Shown here: positions 1 through 6,229 of the stretch, piece by piece
Numbering within the stretch: position 1 is the first letter of the stretch
Layout of the letters: every line of letters begins with the position of its first letter
Source of the DNA: Bdellovibrio sp.
GTDB taxonomy: Bacteria; Bdellovibrionota; Bdellovibrionia; Bdellovibrionales; Bdellovibrionaceae
Assembly (NCBI GenBank): GCA_003176075.1
Contig: PSRN01000058.1
Coordinates: 1 to 6,452, forward strand
Direction of reading: 5' to 3'
DNA: 6,452 nt
Notes under the pieces: generated by a model
The model's database searches: none
The model's input: the letters and a program-made list of their open reading frames with translations, nothing else
What the model was told of the DNA's origin: nothing
Made by a program: the position numbers and the translations under genes

Positions 1-458
1 TTCTGGTCGGTGCCTATAGCCCCGCCGCCACCGTGATAAAATACTGGAAGCTTCATGGCTTGGATGTGCCATTTCTGAATATTTCATTCGTCGGCGCCAA
101 AGCCCTGGCGGATCAGCTCAAGGGCAAGGCGAAGAACGTCTACGTGACCCAAGTGGTTCCGAACCCCTGGGACGCGTCGTTACCTCTCGTCAAAGAATAC
201 CAGGAAAAAGTGAAGTCGGACTTCGAATTTATCTCCCTCGAAGGGTTTGCCCTAGCCAAAGTGTTTCACATGGCCCTGCAAAAGGCCGGAACTTCTTTCG
301 ACGCCAACCAGCTGAAATCGGCGATTGAAAAGCTGAATGTGGACATCGGAGGGGTCACGGTGAACTTCAGTTCGAAGTCCCATCAGGGATTGAAAAAGGT
401 CTATCTTTCAAAGTTCAATGATTCAGGGACTTTCACATACGTGGATCATTTGGACTAG
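1..458 (+). CDS. ABC transporter substrate-binding protein, C-terminal part (partial at left edge)
   Basis: This is the last 151 codons of a periplasmic solute-binding protein of the type I fold (branched-chain amino acid/amide binding, Peripla_BP_6/LivK-like). The reading frame is open from base 3 to the TAG at 456-458 and continues beyond the left edge. The GTG at 33 is an internal valine codon, not a start. Family resemblance lies in the blocks LVGAYSPAATVIKYW, VPFLNISFVGAKALADQL, VYVTQVVPNPWD and FISLEGFALAKVFHMALQKAG, followed by the usual C-terminal run of a helix (DANQLKSAIEKL) and short strands. Such proteins bind a small ligand in the periplasm and deliver it to an ABC permease or a sensor. 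No permease or ATPase gene is visible here. The neighbour 72 bases downstream on the same strand is a chemoreceptor, so a ligand-sensing role is possible. The family call is fairly sure; the ligand is unknown, and the signal peptide lies outside the window. Confidence 0.88.
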   Translation, partial: LVGAYSPAATVIKYWKLHGLDVPFLNISFVGAKALADQLKGKAKNVYVTQVVPNPWDASLPLVKEYQEKVKSDFEFISLEGFALAKVFHMALQKAGTSFDANQLKSAIEKLNVDIGGVTVNFSSKSHQGLKKVYLSKFNDSGTFTYVDHLD

Positions 459-482
459 AGCGTATCCCAGGATACGCCCTAG
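455..482. repeat. Perfect-arm palindrome after the binding-protein stop codon
   Basis: GCGTATCC (460-467) and GGATACGC (470-477) are exact reverse complements separated by two bases. The repeat extends outward, after one mismatched pair (459/478), through CTAG at 455-458 and CTAG at 479-482, and so includes the stop codon. A second, shorter hairpin, GCCCT (476-480) with AGGGC (485-489), shares bases with the right arm, so the two RNA folds would exclude each other. No T-run follows, so this is not a standard intrinsic terminator. It could be a regulator-binding site, a transcript 3'-end stabiliser or an attenuator between the two genes. Confidence 0.6.
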
Positions 483-530
483 TGAGGGCGCTATCGGCCG
501 TTTTCCGGATGAAAGGTTATAGGTTGTGCC

Positions 531-2075
531 ATGCTAAGTCAGCTTTCGTTAAAAGGCAAAGTTAGCGCCCTGATGATTGTGGTCCTGACTGTCTTCATCG
601 CCTTCAACGTGCTTGGCACACTGAAGGCGCGCTCCATCGGGTCGGAGATCCGCGAGCGGTCGCAGCGTTTGCAGCAGGTTGACGATATCGCGGCCAAGGT
701 TTTGAAAATCAATCAGGCCATGCAGTACCTGGTTTTGAACGCCGTCGCCGGCTCCAACGCTGGAGCTGACGCGGGACGGGTGTCTGACCCCATCCGAACC
801 TCAATTCAAGAAGTCGATGCCGAGCTCAGCACCTTACACCTTCCATCCTTGAGCGCTGAATATCTGTCTTTCCAAGCCGACGTTAAAAAAATGCTCGATT
901 TGATTGATGCGGGCGACAATCTAATGGCCGCCGAGGTCGCCCTCAAGGTGTTGCCAGCCCGTTATCAATCCTTTTCCGCGCTCGCCAATACTGAACGCGG
1001 TGACACGATCGAGAAGTTCAGTTCTTCAATCACCGACCTGAGAGATTTCAACCATGTCGTTTTTGTCTTGGTGTTTGTTTTCAGCGTGGCCGCGTTTCTG
1101 TTCTCGTTTTTTGCCAGTGACCGCATTTTCCGCCCGATTTACAACTCAAATTCGGTCCTCGACGAGACCGCCAGGGCGGTTTCCAAAGCGGCCATGGTGA
1201 CTCTCGAAAATTCGGCGACCATTCAGGACAGCTCCCAGAGCGTCACCACGTCAATCACCGAAATGACAGCGGTGCTTGATCAGTTCACCAACATGGTGAA
1301 GGCCAATCTCGACACCGCCAATCAAATGCAAGGGAAGACGACGGAGAGTTCGACAACGACGGAAAAGTGCTATCGAACGGTCACCGACCTGCGGTCCGCC
1401 ATGTCTTCGTTGACCCAAACGGTAAACAATTTCATCCTTGAGGTTTCAAAAATCGATAACGAAATCGGCGAAGTTGTGAGTTATATCGCCGGCATCGCCG
1501 ACAAAACCAAAATCATCAACGAAATCGTGTTTCAAACCCGGCTGCTGTCGTTCAACGCCTCGGTCGAGGCGGCGCGTGCCGGCGAAACCGGTCGCGGGTT
1601 CGCCGTTGTCGCGGAAGAGGTCGGTAAACTCGCCGCCTTGTCGGGTCAGGCCTCGGAGGATATCAACTCTTTTGTCCGCGACGGATCCACCGTGGCTGTT
1701 CAGCTCAGCGAGAACATCAAGAAAAAAATCAGTGAAATTACGGGGCTCGTCCAAGTCTCCGTGGATTCCGGGAATCAACTCGCCCAAAGCAGCATCGAGA
1801 GTTTGGATCTCGTGGTCGCGAATATGTGGTCTTTGAAAGAATCGATGGACCGGATCACTCAGGCTTCCAGCGAGCAAGCGTCAGGAATCAACAAGGTGAA
1901 CGAAGCGATCAAGCGAGTGGCCGGCATTTCAGTGAATAATCATACGCTCTCGATGAGTTCATTTGAAAGTTCACAGGTTCTCAGGGAGCGCGCGCAAAGC
2001 CTTGATAATGTCGTCACCAACATTGACAGGGTTCTCACCGGCTCGCCCGCTCAGAAGTTTGCGGAAACGGCGTGA
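531..2075 (+). CDS. Methyl-accepting chemotaxis protein (transmembrane chemoreceptor)
   Basis: A complete 514-residue chemoreceptor that would sense a signal outside the inner membrane and control CheA/CheW in the cytoplasm. Residues 11-29 and 175-195 are hydrophobic membrane segments enclosing a mostly helical periplasmic region of about 145 residues, of four-helix-bundle size. From about residue 205 the protein is a long coiled coil. The signalling tip at about 331-365 (EIVFQTRLLSFNASVEAARA, then GETGRGFAVVAEEV) is the hallmark of the MCP family. Little room (about 30 residues) lies between the second membrane segment and the coiled coil, and no clear HAMP domain is visible. No C-terminal CheR/CheB-tethering pentapeptide is seen. 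The ATG at 531 puts a typical short basic stretch before the first membrane helix; upstream there is only a modest TAGG (520-523). The 3' end overlaps the convergent glycosidase gene by 105 bases. The family call is very sure; the ligand is unknown. Confidence 0.95.
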   Translation: MLSQLSLKGKVSALMIVVLTVFIAFNVLGTLKARSIGSEIRERSQRLQQVDDIAAKVLKINQAMQYLVLNAVAGSNAGADAGRVSDPIRTSIQEVDAELSTLHLPSLSAEYLSFQADVKKMLDLIDAGDNLMAAEVALKVLPARYQSFSALANTERGDTIEKFSSSITDLRDFNHVVFVLVFVFSVAAFLFSFFASDRIFRPIYNSNSVLDETARAVSKAAMVTLENSATIQDSSQSVTTSITEMTAVLDQFTNMVKANLDTANQMQGKTTESSTTTEKCYRTVTDLRSAMSSLTQTVNNFILEVSKIDNEIGEVVSYIAGIADKTKIINEIVFQTRLLSFNASVEAARAGETGRGFAVVAEEVGKLAALSGQASEDINSFVRDGSTVAVQLSENIKKKISEITGLVQVSVDSGNQLAQSSIESLDLVVANMWSLKESMDRITQASSEQASGINKVNEAIKRVAGISVNNHTLSMSSFESSQVLRERAQSLDNVVTNIDRVLTGSPAQKFAETA

Positions 2076-4418
2076 ACCTTCACCAAGATCCATTTCAATC
2101 TGTTGATAGCCTGTGTTGACTTTGACGACTCGGTGACGGGGCCCATCGACTCCTGGCAATGAATCCATGACGATGGTGAACGGCCTGTCCGATTCGACCT
2201 CCAGAAGGTACTTCCGGGGATTCGGGCGGTGCAGGAAAATCTTCTTGAGCATGCCTCCACCGTAAGGTCTGTTGCTGAATCCCATGGTGTCTCCGACACC
2301 CAATGTTTGCGGCAAAATCCAGTTTAAACCCCGTAAAGTCGGCTGAAATCCCATGCTATGAAAAGACAAGCCGTTTCCCAGTTGCGCCACGGCCCAACCC
2401 AGGAACTCCCCGACCCCTTGTTCGTTCACGCGCGGCTGATGCGGTTTGTGGCGCAACGGCATGGCTTTTTCTTCAACCGACCCATTAGGATGGATCTTGT
2501 AAGCCCGGCCGTATGATTCTTCCCAACTTTTGGTGCTGGTTTGAGCCGCCAGTAAATCCGTATTCAGTCGGGCGGCGATATCAGGCCGGCCCGAGCGATG
2601 GAATCCCTCAATCACCAGGGCGCTGGCGCTGGGCCAAGTGGTGGCGGGAGTATCCCAATAGCCATGGTCACGCCAAGAAAACCCGTCTTCGGCCGTCGTT
2701 TCTCCGAAGGTCTCATAGGGCCGGTGTTTTAAATATGAATCGGGAACCGAGCCGCGCATATTGGAGGGAAGTGGAAATCGCCCGCCAAAGGTTTCAGGGG
2801 TCAGCTTCTTAGAGATGATTTGATTGACCTGTTGTTCACTGGCGGCCTCCGCCAAAAGCGGCAAGAATCCCCAAACTCCGGTATATTCACGGTCGCGGGT
2901 CACGCGTCCGTTCTTCTCCACGTTGACGTCGTAATAGAAACACTGATCAGGGTCCCAATAATAGTCATTGATCACTTTCTTAAACTGATCGGCCTTGGCG
3001 CGCGCGGCGTCGGCAACACGCAGGTATCGGTCCCGTTCTTCGGGCAGGTTCGACTTCTCGGCGAATAACCGATTGAAGTCATCCATGTCGTTGAGCATGG
3101 TCGTGTGGTAAGAAATAAAATCCACAAAGCCATGATGGAGCGCGGCCGCCTCGTTGGCGTTGCCGATATCGCCGCGGCTGTTATCCATGCCGGTGCCGTA
3201 AGCGCTGCCGTTGAAGCCTACAATCTGACCCTCGGCATTTTTGATGGAGCGATTTTTTTCCATCCAGTAAATATATCGCTCCATGCCCAGCGAAACGTGT
3301 TTGAGTCGTTCGAAATTTTCGGGTGTTTTGTCGTTGGCGTAAAGATTTCGCGCCGCCAGGTTGAGCAAGAAAGGATTTGTGTAATTTAAATTCGGTCTTG
3401 CATTCTCACCGGCACGAACGTGGTCGGTAAACCACAAGCTCAAGAGATTTTCCTTGCGGACCTCTCGTGGAATAACGCCGTCGTTGAAATCGAGCAATGC
3501 CAGTTGAAAATCAATCGCTTGGCCGGCCAGCTCAGGATCATGGATGGCCTTGCCCTCAGACGCCGCGATCATGTCGTCCCAGAAAAAAGAATTTCCATTA
3601 AAGGCGGCATCCGGTTTGATACTAAAATTCTTGGCGTCAACAGTCAGTTTTTCAGAACTTCCAACTTTCCGGAGTGTGACGGTGGTGAATTTTCCATTGG
3701 GGAGGCGATGAGCCTCGGTTTTCACTCCCTGGCGGGCGGTGTTCATAAATTGAAAAATTTCCGGGTTGGCCTTCGGGTAGGGCACCGCCACTATTTTCTT
3801 ATAACTTCTCTTTAATCCCTCATTGGTAAACCAATCTTCAAGTCCCTGAGCTTGCAGACCCTTGCCCACATGAACTTTGAATGTTTCGCCGGGAAAAGTG
3901 CCGTTGAAAGTCGAAGCTTCCACTGTGGCGGGGTCGGTGATCTCCTTCAAGTTGAACCCACTGATGTCGATGATTTTGATGGTGCCGTCGGACTGCTTCA
4001 GTTTGTGGATGACGTAGTAGTCATATTGTTTGTGGGGCGCCTCCTCGCCAAAGACGGCTTTCACCGTGGTGAAAGGCAACTCTTTGGCCTCTGGATGCTC
4101 GATACCGTTGACATAAACGGAAACCCGCAATTTGTCCTTGTCATAGCCAGCCCTGGCGACGCGGTCGTGAATTCGCTGCCAGGAAACTTCGACCCGGCCG
4201 GGCGAGCGATCAACCACCGGCGTGTTCTCCGCAATAATACCGTGGACATTTGTGCTGGCGGCGCAAATTCCATCAGTATTTGACAGTGGCATGGATACCG
4301 CGGCCGAGAACGTTAGTAGCAAAGTTTGCGACGACGCCGTGAACTTACTGATTTTACGGATGTTGCTGATCTTACTGATCTTACTGAACTGACCAAATGG
4401 ATATGATGGCCCCCTCAT
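1971..4418 (-). CDS. Trehalase/GH63-like clan GH-G glycosidase, probably exported
   Basis: An 815-residue glycoside hydrolase of the (alpha/alpha)6-barrel clan that includes GH37 trehalases and GH63 alpha-glucosidases. Residues 1-42 resemble an export signal: a basic n-region (residues 11-25, ISK-type repeats), then a hydrophobic core (TLLLTFSAAVSMPL). Residues about 70-270 look like an N-terminal beta-sandwich. The barrel spans about 275-685 with FFWDDMI (278-284), GTGMDNSRGD (408-417), GVWGFLPLLAEAA (514-526), GGRFPLPSNMR (545-555), YWDTPATTW (587-595) and WEESYGRAY (632-640). By analogy with the clan, Asp412 is the likely general acid and Glu633 or Glu634 a candidate base. A beta-rich tail follows (about 715-785). 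The exact substrate (trehalose or another alpha-linked glucoside) cannot be read from sequence. The ATG at 4418 is chosen because it gives the only version with a full signal, and a G-run ending 5 bases upstream can act as its ribosome-binding site. It converges on the chemoreceptor gene and diverges from hipBA. Confidence 0.82.
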   Translation of the reverse strand: MRGPSYPFGQFSKISKISNIRKISKFTASSQTLLLTFSAAVSMPLSNTDGICAASTNVHGIIAENTPVVDRSPGRVEVSWQRIHDRVARAGYDKDKLRVSVYVNGIEHPEAKELPFTTVKAVFGEEAPHKQYDYYVIHKLKQSDGTIKIIDISGFNLKEITDPATVEASTFNGTFPGETFKVHVGKGLQAQGLEDWFTNEGLKRSYKKIVAVPYPKANPEIFQFMNTARQGVKTEAHRLPNGKFTTVTLRKVGSSEKLTVDAKNFSIKPDAAFNGNSFFWDDMIAASEGKAIHDPELAGQAIDFQLALLDFNDGVIPREVRKENLLSLWFTDHVRAGENARPNLNYTNPFLLNLAARNLYANDKTPENFERLKHVSLGMERYIYWMEKNRSIKNAEGQIVGFNGSAYGTGMDNSRGDIGNANEAAALHHGFVDFISYHTTMLNDMDDFNRLFAEKSNLPEERDRYLRVADAARAKADQFKKVINDYYWDPDQCFYYDVNVEKNGRVTRDREYTGVWGFLPLLAEAASEQQVNQIISKKLTPETFGGRFPLPSNMRGSVPDSYLKHRPYETFGETTAEDGFSWRDHGYWDTPATTWPSASALVIEGFHRSGRPDIAARLNTDLLAAQTSTKSWEESYGRAYKIHPNGSVEEKAMPLRHKPHQPRVNEQGVGEFLGWAVAQLGNGLSFHSMGFQPTLRGLNWILPQTLGVGDTMGFSNRPYGGGMLKKIFLHRPNPRKYLLEVESDRPFTIVMDSLPGVDGPRHRVVKVNTGYQQIEMDLGEGSRRFRKLLSGRAGENPVNVGDDIIKALRALPENL
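4344..4388 (-). repeat. Five tandem 9-base repeats in the glycosidase leader
   Basis: Five adjacent 9-base units, read on the + strand as CTTACTGAT (4344), TTTACGGAT (4353), GTTGCTGAT (4362), CTTACTGAT (4371) and CTTACTGAA (4380). On the coding strand they encode the tripeptides FSK-ISK-ISN-IRK-ISK, residues 11-25 of the glycosidase, forming the basic region ahead of its hydrophobic signal core. Because the unit is a multiple of three, copy-number changes would keep the frame but lengthen or shorten the n-region. Confidence 0.85.
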
Positions 4419-4423
4419 TGATA

Positions 4424-4430
4424 CCCCCCC
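4424..4430 (-). promoter_or_regulatory. G7 tract serving as probable ribosome-binding site of the glycosidase
   Basis: On the coding strand seven consecutive G residues end five bases before the ATG at 4418. It is the only purine-rich, Shine-Dalgarno-like stretch upstream of this start and therefore supports it. A homopolymer of this length can slip in replication, which would change the distance to the start codon. Confidence 0.45.
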
Positions 4431-4492
4431 AATTTAATAAGCATAGAATGATTACTCTATTTTAGGACAGCGATTTCTTATCTCTGACCCTT

Positions 4493-4508
4493 ATGCTCTA
4501 AAGGGCAC
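4493..4508. promoter_or_regulatory. hip operator copy 1 (degenerate)
   Basis: ATGCTCTAAAGGGCAC is a degenerate copy of the 16-base palindrome ATGCTCTTAAGAGCAT. The left half-site is intact; the right half is altered. It is 31 bases centre-to-centre from copy 2 and the closest copy to the divergent glycosidase gene, about 75 bases from its start codon. Confidence 0.6.
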
Positions 4509-4523
4509 ATTAAGGCAGTTAAT

Positions 4524-4539
4524 ATGCTCTTTAGAGCGC
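4524..4539. promoter_or_regulatory. hip operator copy 2
   Basis: ATGCTCTTTAGAGCGC keeps the left half-site ATGCTCT and most of the right half (AGAGC). It is followed by AT, so an ATGC...GCAT type symmetry is kept with a 2-base insertion. Its centre is 44 bases from that of copy 3. Confidence 0.65.
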
Positions 4540-4543
4540 ATGT

Positions 4544-4572
4544 TTGCATCTTAGCTGAAAAAGTGTTATGCT
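4544..4572 (+). promoter_or_regulatory. Candidate hipBA promoter
   Basis: TTGCAT (4544-4549) and TATGCT (4567-4572) are separated by exactly 17 bases, matching the sigma70 layout with moderate hexamer agreement. The -10 overlaps operator copy 3, and copies 2 and 4 flank the promoter. This is the best-placed promoter candidate in an AT-rich stretch, but TTTAAT at 4593-4598 is another possible -10 and has no good -35. Confidence 0.38.
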
Positions 4573-4583
4573 CTTAAGAGCAT
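4568..4583. promoter_or_regulatory. hip operator copy 3 (perfect palindrome)
   Basis: ATGCTCTTAAGAGCAT is an exact 16-base palindrome and the best copy of the four. It overlaps the candidate -10 element TATGCT (4567-4572), so a bound dimer would block RNA polymerase. HipB proteins are known to repress their own operon by binding palindromes upstream of hipB. This is therefore the likely primary HipB site, although this sequence is unlike the E. coli HipB operator. Confidence 0.7.
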
Positions 4584-4598
4584 GTAAAACGGTTTAAT

Positions 4599-4614
4599 CT
4601 GCTCTTAAAGGCGT
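4599..4614. promoter_or_regulatory. hip operator copy 4, overlapping the hipB ribosome-binding site
   Basis: CTGCTCTTAAAGGCGT keeps TGCTCTTAA and a degenerate right half. It lies 31 bases centre-to-centre from copy 3. Its right half contains AAAGG (4607-4611), the probable Shine-Dalgarno of hipB, nine bases before the ATG at 4621. Operator and translation signal are therefore superimposed. Confidence 0.6.
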
Positions 4615-4620
4615 ATCAAA

Positions 4621-4959
4621 ATGGCACGAAATATTCTTCTCGCAGTTCCTCCCCATCCAGTTGAAGGAGCGCTTAAGCGGCTTGGGGAAAATCTACGAAC
4701 CGCTCGCATCCGTCGGTCCCTAACAATCGAACAAGTTGCCCGGAAAGTTGGGGTCGGCGTTCGAGCCGTATTCGATGCAGAAAAGGGAAAGCCCTCAACT
4801 GGTGCGGCAGTCTACACCGCGCTTCTCTGGACATATGGCCTATTGAGCGACTTTGAAATGCTTGCAGACCCAAGTCGAGATGCTGAAGGCCAAACACTTG
4901 CGCTTTCGCGAGAAGGCGCGCGCGTGCGTCGACGCAAAGGTCTGAACAATGACTTCTAG
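4621..4959 (+). CDS. hipB: HipB-like antitoxin / XRE-family repressor
   Basis: A 112-residue DNA-binding antitoxin that should neutralise HipA and repress the operon. Residues about 18-75 form a helix-turn-helix of the Cro/CI (XRE) type: LGENLRTARIRRSLT, then IEQVARKVGVGVRAVFDAEK, where the second helix-turn-helix (about 44-55) would be the recognition helix. The C-terminal tail is rich in Arg/Lys (REGARVRRRKG, 97-107) and ends LNNDF, an ending I recall from other HipA-linked regulators. It is longer than the 88-residue E. coli HipB, with an N-terminal extension. AAAGG at 4607-4611 supports the ATG at 4621. Its stop codon overlaps the start of hipA by 11 bases, indicating translational coupling. 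The four palindromes upstream are the probable binding sites of this protein. The assignment rests on the HTH and on the position immediately before hipA. Confidence 0.87.
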   Translation: MARNILLAVPPHPVEGALKRLGENLRTARIRRSLTIEQVARKVGVGVRAVFDAEKGKPSTGAAVYTALLWTYGLLSDFEMLADPSRDAEGQTLALSREGARVRRRKGLNNDF

Positions 4960-6229
4960 CACTCGGACCGCCGAATGTTTTGTCTACATTACTCTGCCGG
5001 GGCAAATCTCGGCAGTGACCGCCGGTCGTTTCGAACTTACAATTAACAAAAATGGAGTTCCACGAGGTCGCTTTGTCTATGGAAGGCATTATCTTGGTCG
5101 GCCTGACAAAGTTGAGTTTGATCCCGTCGAGTTGAAGCTAAGCGAAGAGACATACGAGACAACTGCATTAAAGGGAATGTTTGGTGCGCTTCGCGATGCC
5201 GGTCCGGATTATTGGGGTCGGCGTGTTATTGAAAGGCACGTTGGCAAACCCCAGCTCAGCGAGTTGGATTACCTGCTGCAATCGCCAGAAGATCGAGCCG
5301 GAGCACTTGGCTTTGGCTTAAGCCAATCACCACCTGCTCCGCGGCGAAAGTTCAATCAGACATTGGATCTTGAAAAACTCCAGCGAATCGCGGACGCAGT
5401 TGTCGCAGACGAAGGCTTACCCACTGACACAGCAGTAGATCAGGTCGAAGAACTAATGCTTGTCGGTACTTCAATGGGTGGAGCGAGGCCAAAAGCAGTC
5501 GTCGAAGACCAAGAGGGTCTATGGTTGGCAAAATTCAACCGTCCAGACGACAAATGGAACAATGCACGTGTTGAACACGCAATGTTGGTTCTCGCTCGCG
5601 AATGCGGGATCACCGCTGCTGAAAGCCGCATTGTTTCGATCGCCGATCGGGACGTACTTCTCGTCAAGCGCTTTGATCGTGAAAGGACGAAAGGCGGCTA
5701 CCACCGCGCTCGGATGGTCAGTGGGCTCACCCTTCTGCGCGCTGAAGACTCTCATAAGTCCAGAGATAAATGGTCGTACGTTTTGCTTGCTGAAGAGTTG
5801 AGACGTGTGAGTGCATATCCAGAACAAGACGCTTTGGAGCTTTTCAAGCGCATGTGTTTCAACGCCCTCATCTCGAACATTGATGATCATCCTCGGAACC
5901 ACGCGGTTCTTGCAAAGGATCGGGATTGGAGACTCTCTCCAGCATATGACATTGTCCCGGCAACGCCGGTCAGTCTCGAACGCCGTGATCTCGCGCTGAC
6001 CATAGGGGACCAGGGCCGTTATTCGAATGCCGAAAACATACTATCGCAATGCCAGCGCTTTCTTCTTAAGCGCGATCGAGCCGAAGCTCTAATCAACGAA
6101 ATGGAAAAACGTGTGAGCGAAACCTGGTATCAAGTAGCAAGGGGTGTAGGTGTATCCGAGCAACACTGTGGCCTCATCTCAGGCGCTTTCTCGTATCCTG
6201 GGTTTCGACTGCGACCTCGAGCTGATTGA
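4949..6229 (+). CDS. hipA: HipA-family kinase toxin of a type II toxin-antitoxin system
   Basis: A 426-residue full-length HipA. Known members are Ser/Thr kinases; E. coli HipA phosphorylates glutamyl-tRNA synthetase, stalling translation and promoting persistence. The N-subdomain covers about residues 10-125 (ALRDAGPDYWGRRVI, 80-94). The phosphate-loop motif GTSMGGARPK (173-182) contains Ser175, aligning with the autophosphorylated Ser150 of E. coli HipA. Lys195 (LWLAKF) is the likely ATP-binding lysine. The catalytic motif N-x-D-x-H-x-x-N is intact as NIDDHPRN (310-317), with Asp312 as the likely base, and LSPAYDIV (329-336) supplies the metal-binding Asp334. The C-terminus (SGAFSYPGF) looks complete. 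The start at 4949 is supported by AAAGG (4936-4940) and by the overlap with hipB. By sequence the toxin is active, not a decayed copy. Its target here is not predictable. Immediately downstream lies a truncated transposase on the other strand. Confidence 0.93.
   Translation: MTSSTRTAECFVYITLPGQISAVTAGRFELTINKNGVPRGRFVYGRHYLGRPDKVEFDPVELKLSEETYETTALKGMFGALRDAGPDYWGRRVIERHVGKPQLSELDYLLQSPEDRAGALGFGLSQSPPAPRRKFNQTLDLEKLQRIADAVVADEGLPTDTAVDQVEELMLVGTSMGGARPKAVVEDQEGLWLAKFNRPDDKWNNARVEHAMLVLARECGITAAESRIVSIADRDVLLVKRFDRERTKGGYHRARMVSGLTLLRAEDSHKSRDKWSYVLLAEELRRVSAYPEQDALELFKRMCFNALISNIDDHPRNHAVLAKDRDWRLSPAYDIVPATPVSLERRDLALTIGDQGRYSNAENILSQCQRFLLKRDRAEALINEMEKRVSETWYQVARGVGVSEQHCGLISGAFSYPGFRLRPRAD

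Noticed and set aside
463..474. TATCC and GGATA halves resembling the E. coli HipB operator
   Set aside because: The halves are 2 bases apart rather than 8, and they lie 4 kb from hipBA in front of a chemoreceptor gene. The array before hipB uses a different sequence, so this is coincidence.
1446..1877. 143-codon minus-strand frame inside the chemoreceptor gene
   Set aside because: It lies opposite the most conserved part of the chemoreceptor (the tip), so its openness comes from the codon pattern of the real gene.
3852..4283. 143-codon + strand frame, and several similar ones at 2303-3815
   Set aside because: All lie antisense to the continuous glycosidase frame, have no family motifs and lack convincing ribosome-binding sites.
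4443..4460. ATAGA-N8-TCTAT inverted repeat near the glycosidase start as a fifth operator
   Set aside because: The arms are only five AT-rich bases and do not match the GCTCTTAAGAGC core, so this is expected by chance in such sequence.
4459..4464. TAAAAT on the minus strand as a -10 for the glycosidase
   Set aside because: No acceptable -35 hexamer lies 16-18 bases upstream on that strand, so it was not listed as a promoter.
4491..4616. Operator repeats read as a CRISPR array
   Set aside because: Only four short degenerate palindromes with unequal spacing occur, with no conserved direct repeat of 24-40 bases and no cas genes.
5519..5902. 127-codon minus-strand frame inside hipA
   Set aside because: It is antisense to the hipA catalytic core with no recognisable motif, and is an overlap shadow.
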